64,000 nucleotides of DNA, taken from NCBI GenBank assembly GCA_029204225.1, contig CM055099.1, positions 69,673,349 through 69,737,348 of the forward strand. Direction: 5' to 3'. A program made the position numbers and the translations under genes. Shown one piece after another: positions 56,332-64,000 of the stretch; positions within the stretch are counted from its first letter, which is position 1, and the number at the start of each line of letters is the position of its first letter. Source of the DNA: Diphasiastrum complanatum. Lineage: Eukaryota; Streptophyta; Lycopodiopsida; Lycopodiales; Lycopodiaceae. The notes under the pieces were generated by a model. It saw only the letters and a program-made list of their open reading frames with translations, was not told the origin of the DNA and searched no databases.

Positions 56332-56468
56332 CTCCTCCTCGAAAATCTAGCTTGTTAAATCTAGCTTGATAAAAACATGATGATCTTGAACTTGACTCCA
56401 TGGGTTGAATTGGTCTTTGCTGGTCCAAAAGGTGTGAAGATGCCCATGAGCTTGATGTTGATCCGAAA

Positions 56469-57650
56469 TCACCATATCCATGATAGTGCTTCTTTGATGT
56501 TGACATCTTTGATGAACTTGAGAGCTTTGCACCATCCTAGCACCTCCAAAATTGATTCCTTCCAAATTTCATGTAGATGTTTGACCTTGAGGCTTGCTCC
56601 TTCTTTATGTGCATGCTCCTCCATGAGGAAATAAAGATTTCTTCTTGACTTATTAGGATCACAAAGATCACATGAGATATGCTCCTCTTTTCCTTGAAAT
56701 GTGACCCGCATAGGCTCAACCATGTTTCTTGAGTTTCTTTTTGGAATCACAACTTGATAAGGTCTCTCCTCCTCAATCCTTGGCACACTTGAACCTTGAG
56801 AAGGACCCTCCTCCTCAATCATTGGCATACTTGAACCTTGAGATGACACCTTAAGATTCTTTTCATGATGCTCCTGCTTGATGGAAATCCGAGACCTCCA
56901 TGTCTCATAATGATCATAACAACCATGACCATACAATATGCACTTCCTATAATTATCAAGATTACTTATGCTAGAAACATAAGTCCAAAAATCACCACAA
57001 CTTGGCATGATTTTTCTAATATTGAAATCAAAAAGTATTTCTATCTCAATAAGGCTAACTACTTGCTTATGGATGTAAGTGTCCACTTTGGATGCTTCAC
57101 TTATTCTCATAAGAAGTTTACAACTCGCCTTCAAGATTGAAAACTTACAATTTTCATCTTTATGAATGAACACATCATTCATTATCTTATTGAAACCAAA
57201 AGAATCTACATTATGAAGACATTTCCATTTTCTTGACTTCATATCCAATGTAAGTTTACAAGGAAAACATGCTTTGCTATACTTTAAGGCATCACACTCA
57301 ACTAGTATTGCTTTAATCCACCTTTGAGATACAAAAATCTCTTCAAAGAAAAATGGTTCTTCATAAGTTGAGATGAGAGCATAAATGAAACTATTTTCAT
57401 TTTGTGATTGCTCCTCCTTATTCTTGATTGATTTCTCTTGGATCATAACAATAAGTTTGAACTTATCTAAAGTTCCAAGCAAAATACTTTCCAAGGACAT
57501 AAAATAAATCCAAGTTACTTTCATGAAAGTGACATCTATCTTTGCATCTTGAACCAAACAATGCACTTCCAAATAAGAAATTTCAAAAGGTTTGACATGT
57601 GTTGTGATGGACTCTTGAAGACAAATCTTGCAAGTTCTGTGAGACTCCAA
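56469..57650 (-). CDS. Unidentified 393-codon ORF of the nested LTR element
   Basis: The longest undisturbed frame in the window; the first in-frame ATG is at 57524 (351 codons), but the frame is open to about 57660. Composition is Lys/Glu/Cys-rich. Visible parts: CKICLQES near the start, an acidic/Ile-rich part, QRWIKAILVECDALKYSKAC (vaguely like the copia RT start, without the conserved continuation), KWKCLHNVDSFGFNKIMNDV, two near-identical SSQGSSMPMIEEEGP / SQGSSVPRIEEERP units, VIPKRNSRNMVEPMRV, and CDLCDPNKSRRNLYF near the end. No RT, integrase or protease signature. Upstream (57700-57850) are gag knuckle remnants, so this ORF occupies the place of polymerase. Function unknown. Confidence 0.5.
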   Translation of the reverse strand: MESHRTCKICLQESITTHVKPFEISYLEVHCLVQDAKIDVTFMKVTWIYFMSLESILLGTLDKFKLIVMIQEKSIKNKEEQSQNENSFIYALISTYEEPFFFEEIFVSQRWIKAILVECDALKYSKACFPCKLTLDMKSRKWKCLHNVDSFGFNKIMNDVFIHKDENCKFSILKASCKLLMRISEASKVDTYIHKQVVSLIEIEILFDFNIRKIMPSCGDFWTYVSSISNLDNYRKCILYGHGCYDHYETWRSRISIKQEHHEKNLKVSSQGSSMPMIEEEGPSQGSSVPRIEEERPYQVVIPKRNSRNMVEPMRVTFQGKEEHISCDLCDPNKSRRNLYFLMEEHAHKEGASLKVKHLHEIWKESILEVLGWCKALKFIKDVNIKEALSWIW

Positions 57651-57689
57651 GTCTCATTCACCTATCCACAAAGGAAACACCTTTCCTTG

Positions 57690-57850
57690 GACTTGTCCTT
57701 CTTGTATTTGCATTTCGAACTTGAAGCTCCATCCTTCACCTCGGCCCCTTCGCTTTGGTTCTCCTTGGATGGATTGATCTTCTTTTTCTAGCATCTTGAG
57801 GAAAAATATCCTCCCTTGCCACAAAGGTTGCACTTAATATCCTTACTTGC
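57690..57850 (-). pseudogene. gag: Gag zinc-knuckle remnant of nested element
   Basis: CNLCGKGGYFSSRC, a CX2CX4HX4C knuckle with His replaced by Tyr, then a Lys-rich linker and CFLCG before a stop. The gag body is absent. Confidence 0.6.
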
Positions 57851-58920
57851 CTTCAACAGAATGCCACCTATTGATGCAATGTGAAACAAGACTTGTGATA
57901 TGATTCTACAAATGTAATTTGTGACTCTCAAGAGACTACATTTGAACATATTCAATAATCTACAAGGATCTACAAAAGATCTAGTTCACAAACCTAAGAA
58001 TCAATCTTCACACTAATGACGTGTCACTTGGAAACTTTGCTTTGATCACTAAGACAAAAGCACACAATCTTTGAATCAAATCACAAAAGAAATCAGATCC
58101 AAACATCCATACAAACCTCAATGAATTTTTTCAAGCCTCACAAACACTCAAACATATTGAGTAGGGTTTAAAAATGTGACTTGGATCTCAATCTCTTTTC
58201 TAGAACTCTCAATTGAAGCCAATCTATGTCAAACTCTACAAAAGATTTGCATAGATGTTATATATGCACTAGAAACTCTCAAAGGTTTCACTTGGAGGAC
58301 AGGTCCAAGGATGTTTTCTAGCAGATTGATGCTTCTAAACTTGACCCTATCACTCTTGAACAAATCTAGAGTGATGGTACAATGGATTTCATCCTCTCAC
58401 CTTGCATATCACTCCTTAATCTATGATTTTTGGCAATTTCTCTCTCAACTTTGATATGTACTCAAAAATCAGAGAAACACATTTAATGCAGCTGAATCAA
58501 GCTTCAAATTAAATTATTTGGATGATCTAACCCAAGAACAAATCATAGGAATAGAATTTCTATAGAAAAAGCTTGAATTTGCACTAAAAATCTCTAAATT
58601 TGGGTGTATGAGTCAAATTATGCATCAATTTGAATTTTCTCAACCAAAACAGGTTTTGTACAGCCCCATACGTGTGTAAGGTACACCTACAGCCTACAAC
58701 AAGTTTTGGTAAAAAAAAATTGAATTTAGCTATCAATTCAAACTCTCTACCTCAAAATTAGCTAGTTTCCTCAAACTTGCTAATTTGGGAGATTTAGCAT
58801 CAAACTGAAACATAAGGCTCCAAAATTGGTACTGTATGTTCTAGCACATGTGAAAAGTACCCCTGCAACCCACAACAAGTTTTTGTCCATAAATTTTGAG
58901 TATACCTATCCAGCCTGAAA
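57850..58920 (-). other. Leader of nested element
   Basis: Non-coding. 58160-58920 is homologous, inverted, to the plus-strand leader 61901-62480. The junction at about 58920 removes the end of the LTR, the PBS and part of the leader. Confidence 0.6.
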
Positions 58921-59535
58921 TATCAAAGTACATTATGATAGGAACTCAAAACTATCAAGAAAAATCAAGACAAATGATGAAATTGACAAGAATTGCCTCC
59001 AAAACCAAGATTGGTGTTGCTTCTATGATTATGGCCACATGTGGCTTTATATATACAAAAAGTGGGAGCTCGTGGTATTGATCATCCCTCTGGTCCCACA
59101 TGTGTGAGGGTGCTTTGTCATATGATGATTCATCATGCAAAACTGACACTTGGACAAAACCTTCTATTTTGAGCACTTTTGGTCCATTTTTCTTCTATGT
59201 AGAGAACTAGGAAAAAACTCTTCTAGAAGTGCAAATTTGACTTCCTCAGCTTATTCCACACGTGTGAGCAGCCCTCTACACATGGGATGTAACACCTAAC
59301 CAAAGGATGTGGCTCATGCAATCAATAGATTGATGCCATGTGTCATATATCTAGAAAACTAGTTTTTGGCCTTTTTAGCCACTAGAACTTGAATTAAATC
59401 ATATGTACAACCTATATGATTATGGTACATGACAAGTACACTAATTTCACATGTGGAAACAGGCTCCACACATGTGTAATCATCCTATATACATAGATTT
59501 GGCCTTGACCAAGCATAATTTTTGCATTTTTGACA
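58921..59535 (-). other. LTR D, 5' copy of nested element, missing its 3' end
   Basis: 615 bp that match 55720-56331 with only about 14 differences by eye; about 220 bp at the PBS side are deleted. Confidence 0.88.
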
Positions 59536-59540
59536 ATCTT
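59536..59540. repeat. Target-site duplication ATCTT, right
   Basis: Partner of 55492-55496. Confidence 0.85.
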
Positions 59541-60292
59541 GAACTTGACAAAGATATCAAACACCTCATCCTTGTTTTAAAGTAGATACACCCAACAAAA
59601 TATACTAAAATCATCAATAAAAGTCACATACATTTTAGCACCTCCATTGCTAATTGTAGTAACACCATGAATATCCAAATGCACAAGCTGAAATGCTTAC
59701 TTGACCTTGATGTAGATTTCTTGTAAGGTAACCTACATGACTTTGATAAAGCACATTGCTCACAAACATGATTCAATCTTGTTAAAGAATCGGATAGACC
59801 AAACACAACTTTCCTCTTTGTCATCACCTCCAATGGCTTGTAGTTGAGATGCCCCAATCTCTTGTGCCATACCTCTTTGAAAATTGCTTCTTTTTCATAC
59901 ATCCAACTTGGTTAGCAACAACACAAGCATCAATTTTGAGCAACTTACCTTGCCTCTTCCCTTTTGCAATCAATTCATCCTCCTTCTTGATCAAACAAGC
60001 ATCACCATCAAACTCCACTTTGAATCCCTTGTCAAGCATTTGACTCACACTAAGAAGGTTCTTAGTGTAGAGCTTTCTTTGCCCTCTTGTCATGCCTCAA
60101 TTATTCTTGAGGTGACAAAGGTCTCTCCTCCACACCTACAACAAAATCCATCAAATCATTCATCTCAAGCAAATATTCCATCCTCTCCTTCCAAGTAGAA
60201 TAATCTGTTGGGGTAAGACTATCATTGTCTTCCAACATGAAGCCCCTTGAGGTTGCCATGTTGCAATGATTTGATCTTCTCTTTGAACCCAT
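59541..60292 (-). pseudogene. gag-pol: Copia E: gag start fused to pre-integrase and integrase N-terminus
   Basis: Gag begins MATSRGFMLEDNDSLTPTDY, STWKERMEYLLEMNDLMDFV (ATG near 60258). Near 60100 the sequence passes after a stop straight into NLLSVSQMLDKGFKVEFDGD, the end of the protease/pre-integrase region, so most of gag and the protease catalytic part are deleted. Then VWHKRLGHLNYKPLEVM, CEQCALSKSCRLPY (HHCC) and the start of the core, cut at 59540 by the nested element. Confidence 0.88.
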
Positions 60293-60299
60293 TCCAATG

Positions 60300-60853
60300 C
60301 ACTTAGAACTCCCTTGAAAATCAACAAATGAAACTCAAGAAAAAATCACAAAGATATGGAAACAATCTAGCCTCCCCTTTTCTCTTTTCTAGCAAATCCT
60401 AGCACATAGAATGTTGATTTCTTGATCACAATAGATCTAAAACACAATATGATGAACTTTTGCCAAAACCTAACATTGAAACACACTCTTAAAAAATTCT
60501 AGCAACTTCAAATCAAGAGATCCTATCAAATTTAGGGTTACTCCAAAAATGCAAAATATTGAATCAAGCAAAATCTATATCCAAAAGTTAGAATCTAGAT
60601 ATCTCATCTTATAGAATGTAGCATCCACAACAACATGCAATTTTTGTCTCCACAATACAGTAAGTGGTTTAAAAAATTGACCTAATACAAGTGTTTTGAC
60701 CTAAAATGATTTTAAGATCACAAAGATCCAATCTCGACTATACTTGAAACTACAAGATTTGAGCTAGAAACACCTCCAAATCCACATAGAATTTATGGCT
60801 CTCTCAAATCAACCTCTAGATTTGGAAAATCCACCAGCTTTGGGCTACGACCT
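60300..60853 (-). other. Leader of copia E
   Basis: Non-coding sequence between PBS and gag ATG. Confidence 0.6.
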
Positions 60854-60865
60854 GCTCTAATACCA
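60854..60865 (-). other. PBS of copia E, tRNA-iMet type
   Basis: Minus-strand TGGTATTAGAGC, one base from the canonical site, abuts LTR end TTTTTTCACA. Confidence 0.8.
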
Positions 60866-60985
60866 TGTGAAAAAATTAGATCCAAAACATTCTTGATGGA
60901 TCAACAAGATCTTAGCCAAATTTGGTTGCACATCTAGAAATAGCTAGAAGATAGAAATCACTACTTTATGCATGCTAGAACTTTG
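60866..60985 (-). other. LTR E, 5' copy, truncated
   Basis: Homologous to the last ~120 bp of 53157-53341; beyond 60985 the sequence differs. Confidence 0.75.
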
Positions 60986-61296
60986 AAAAAGAACAGTCAG
61001 ATGTAGTACAACATGACATGCCAGATAATTTTAAATGATAAAATTTCAGCTTTTAGGACAATAATGACTGTACTTAACAATCATAGAGAGTTGTTGGTTG
61101 CTTAATCAATGGATCTATCAAGTTCTACACATTAGATCTTGATCCAGATTCACTAAACTTAGATTTAAGCAAGAGCAATGGATCAACACCATAAATTAGT
61201 GAAGGCGGCCTCACATGTGTGGAGCACTGTCCATAGTACGGCCTGCACCTGAAACAACAAGTACGATAGTTCTTGATAGCAATCATTCATAGAAAT
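60986..61296. other. No gene recognised
   Basis: AT-rich spacer between two LTRs of opposite orientation. Confidence 0.4.
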
Positions 61297-61885
61297 TGTG
61301 AAAAATGCAAAAATAAGCTTGGTAGAGGCCAAAAATCTTGTATATAGGATAAACACACATGTGTGGAGCCTGTTCCCACGTGTGAAACTAGTGTATTGTC
61401 ATGTACCATAATCATATATGTTGTACATATGATTTAATTCAAGTTCTAGTGGCTAAAATGGCCAAAAACTAGTTTTCTAGAGATATGACACATGGCATCA
61501 ATCTATTGATTGCATGAGCCAAATATTTTGAATAGGTGTCACATCCCATGTGTAGAGGACAGCTCACACATGTGGAAATAGCTGAAGTAGGCGAGTTTTT
61601 GCTTCTAGAAGATTTCCATGAAGATCTAGATATAGTAGGAAATTGGACCAAAAATGTCCAAAATGAAAAGTTTGATCCAAATTTCAGGTTGGAGTCCGTA
61701 CTCAGACAGAGTTTCACACGTGTGAAACCATAAAGTACACCTACCTTCATTGATGATTGTTCTTGATAGGATTTCATGTCTAGAATTAGAATGATCTTAA
61801 TCTCAAGTAGATTGATAGATCAAGTAAATCCAACATCCAATCCCTAGATTAGGATCCACTCTTGGTCCACTTTGTACTTTTTCCA
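61297..61885 (+). other. LTR D relative, plus strand
   Basis: TGTGAAAAATGC to TTTTTCCA, homologous over its length to 55497-56331 but more diverged and with a deletion in the middle. Confidence 0.8.
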
Positions 61886-61887
61886 GA

Positions 61888-61900
61888 TGGTATCAGAGCC
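61888..61900 (+). other. PBS, tRNA-iMet type
   Basis: TGGTATCAGAGCC two bases from the LTR end. Confidence 0.9.
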
Positions 61901-62419
61901 AAGTACAAGAGGTTTTATTGAAATTGATAAGGTTGATCCAAATCAAAGCCAAAACTAGCAAGTTTTAGGAAACTAGTCAAATTTTGGGTAGCGAGTTGGA
62001 TTTGATAGATATCCTCAAAAATTTTGGTCCAGAACTTGTTGTGGGCTATAGGAACCCTTTTTACACGTGTGAGGCCGTACAGCTCTAGTTTTGACTAAGA
62101 AATTTCAAAAATTTGTACAATTTGACCCACATACCCAATTTGAGTGATTTTTAGTGCAAAATCAAGCATTTTCTATAGTGAATCTAATCCCTTGATTAGT
62201 TCTTGGATTAGATCAGCCAAAAAATCAAAATTGAAGCTTGAATTAGGTGCATTAATTGATCTTCTCTGATTTTTTGAGTGTATGTTGAAGTTGAAGAGAG
62301 AAATTGCTAAAAATCATAGATTAAGGAGTGATTTTGCAAGTTTGAGACTAGAATCTAAATTTCCATCATTCTAGATTGGTTCATGAGTGATAGGATTGTG
62401 TCTATAAGCTTTCTAATTG

Positions 62420-62611
62420 CTAGAAGACTATAGATTCAGATCTCTTAGAGAAACCATAAGAGTTTCTAGTGCTTTTTCACATTCAAAAATGGCATCAATG
62501 GGTGGTTTCTTGCTTGAAGCTAGTGAAAGGCTTACATCCACTAATTATGCTACTTGGATAGTTCGAATGGAGTCTTTGTTTGTACTTCATGATCTTTATG
62601 ACAGTACTTGA
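62420..62611 (+). pseudogene. gag: Copia gag N-terminus
   Basis: KMASMGGFLLEASERLTSTN, YATWIVRMESLFVLHDLYD: the same opening as the gag of copia E, ending in TGA after about 40 codons. Nothing further of gag is visible to the right. Confidence 0.75.
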
Positions 62612-62639
62612 GGTGGAAGTAGAACCTCAAGGAGGAGTT

Positions 62640-63880
62640 GAGTTGGTTGGTCACTGTAAAGCACAATATGGAGGGAGAGTGGGTCTACAAGGCACTTGCC
62701 ACATCACCCTACCACCTAGGCTTCACACGTGCGAGCAGTAAATGGCCAAAAATTAGGTAGTAAGGCGCACTTTAGGAAGGTGGTTTCATAAAAAATTGCA
62801 CTCCATCCCAATAAGCACCCAATCAGAGGTTACAAGCACTCTCCTAATGCTCATTAGAGAGGCATAGAAGCTTCTATCAGGTCCATCAAGCAATCATAAG
62901 CTCAGAATGCATTTTTGGCCTCCTTCAACAAGCAAAACTTCAATATGATGGTGTCTAATGCTCACCTATCCAAATTGGATGCATGATGGCTCAAATCAGA
63001 GGCAATCCATCATATCTTTAAGCTTGTAATGAGAAACAACATGTTCAGACCCCCATTTGATAGGTATTCATGCCCAAAAATCCCCAAAAAGACACTATTT
63101 TTTTTATGTTTTGAGCGTCTTAATGATGTCCAATCCTAACTTCATGAAGCCTCAAGACAAGGTCATTACACCTATAAAAATATGCTTACCAACTTCATGG
63201 TGTCCAATCCTAACTTCATGAAAGCCTAGGGACAGGGTCATTACACCTTAATGGTTCCAATCCTAGCTTCATGAAAGCCTAGGGACAGGGTCATTACACC
63301 TGTAAAAATATGCTTTACCAACTCTTGGCTAATAATTTTGAGATCTACCACAAAATTAGTCCAAAAATCATCAAAAAGCCATTTTTTTTTACCAATTTTG
63401 ACCAAAATTTGTGAGATAAATCCACAAATAAGTGCAATCTGATCCTAATCCCTGTAAATCCATTGCATGAAAGCACTAAAAGTTCTGATTTTAGTCAAAT
63501 ATGGATTCTATAGCCCATTTATGGTCCAAAAATTTCTCGTCCAAAATCACTATCTAATCATCCTTTTGACTATTCAAACATCATGCAATCATTAGATCCT
63601 ATCATTAATGACTATAAAACAGCAAGTACAATTTGTATAACGTATTACATAAGTAGGTATGACCAATTCCAAGCAAAAAACTTCAATTCTAGGTGAAAAA
63701 TTCACTAAAATCATCAAAAATCCTATGATTTCCACGACATCAATGATTGAGCATACAATACCCTTAATACATGATGCAGTTCCAAAAGTGACAAGATTCT
63801 ATTGATGTAATCCGAATGTTACTAATCTTATCCAGAAGAGTTACAAAGATTACTTGAATGGTTTTGCCAATTGTTACTGA
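62640..63880. other. No gene recognised
   Basis: AT-rich. Holds the tandem repeat described at 63127-63321. Confidence 0.5.
63127..63321. repeat. Three-copy tandem repeat, 53-72 bp units
   Basis: CCAATCCTAACTTCATGAA, a variable CCTAGGGACAGGGTCATTA part and ACACCT, starting at 63127, 63199 and 63252; units one and three add TGTAAAAATATGCTTTACCA. Confidence 0.85.
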
Positions 63881-63891
63881 ATGATTACTGA

Positions 63892-64000
63892 ATGGTTTTG
63901 CCAATTGTTGTCGTTTCTAAAAAGAATGGGAAGGCTAAAAAGAATGGGAAGACGAGAATTTGTGTGAATCTCAAAGCCTTGAACAAAGTGACACGAAAGG
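63892..64000 (+). pseudogene. pol: Ty3/gypsy reverse transcriptase, start, running off the window
   Basis: LPIVVVSKKNGK, then KTRICVNLKALNKVTRK, matches the gypsy A RT start (13330-13420). The KKNGK codons are duplicated (18-bp tandem repeat), and the preceding TGAATGGTTTTGCCAATTGTT is also doubled (63855 and 63889). A stop lies directly before the ATG in this frame. Confidence 0.8.

Noticed and set aside
56469-57650. Calling the 393-codon ORF a copia reverse transcriptase
   Set aside because: RWIKAILVECDAL resembles the RT entry motif, but the following CKWVYK, YKARLVAKG and YVDD blocks are absent.

Overview
This window is nuclear DNA of a land plant: intron-bearing host gene pieces (plastid SufD, an NRT1/PTR-type transporter tail) sit in a dense, nested field of LTR retrotransposons, with one CACTA transposon scrap. 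I cannot name the species. I found no rRNA, tRNA, CRISPR or prokaryotic feature. Almost every retroelement frame carries stops and frameshifts.

Left part (1-19220): a truncated Ty3/gypsy gag with zinc knuckles (1031-2212, minus), preceded by a 24/25-bp minisatellite and a primer-binding-site relic. Next is a copia gag block (4534-8405, minus) split by an antisense piece of another gypsy element. The largest element, 'gypsy A' (minus), follows: LTR 18401-19220, tRNA-Asp type PBS 18382-18399, gag, protease, RT/RNase H/integrase down to 10978, and a further decayed reading frame at 8532-9899 with its own TATA box. Both untranslated regions of gypsy A are studded with a TGCGAGAG-type motif.

Middle (19221-31110): 'gypsy B' integrase (minus), followed in the same orientation by the start of a long additional ORF, called family X here. 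Pieces of X recur at 6376-6904, 24062-24693, 28085-30597 and perhaps 30597-31061. X ends in a basic tail followed by a polypurine tract and a long LTR. The copia block with the X piece inside its gag is present twice (4534-8558 and about 23110-26411), and X copies 2 and 3 form a large inverted repeat.

31111-37500: a plus-strand unidentified reading frame appears interrupted by a solo gypsy A LTR and then by a copia element (31889-37347, minus) flanked by TGATG. 37500-47400: microsatellites, copia gag fragments (one with a 114-bp in-frame duplication), a transporter tail, unidentified degenerate ORFs, and RT and integrase scraps. 47429-48743: 5' half of a SufD/ABCI7 gene (minus) with a frameshift.

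49400-64000: a CACTA DUF4216 scrap, copia fragments arranged tail to tail, and a copia element ('E', minus) whose integrase is split by a nested LTR element (55497-59535) with a perfect ATCTT target duplication. That nested element carries a long uninterrupted ORF of unknown function. A plus-strand relative of it (LTR, PBS, gag start) lies at 61297-62611, and a gypsy RT runs off the right edge.
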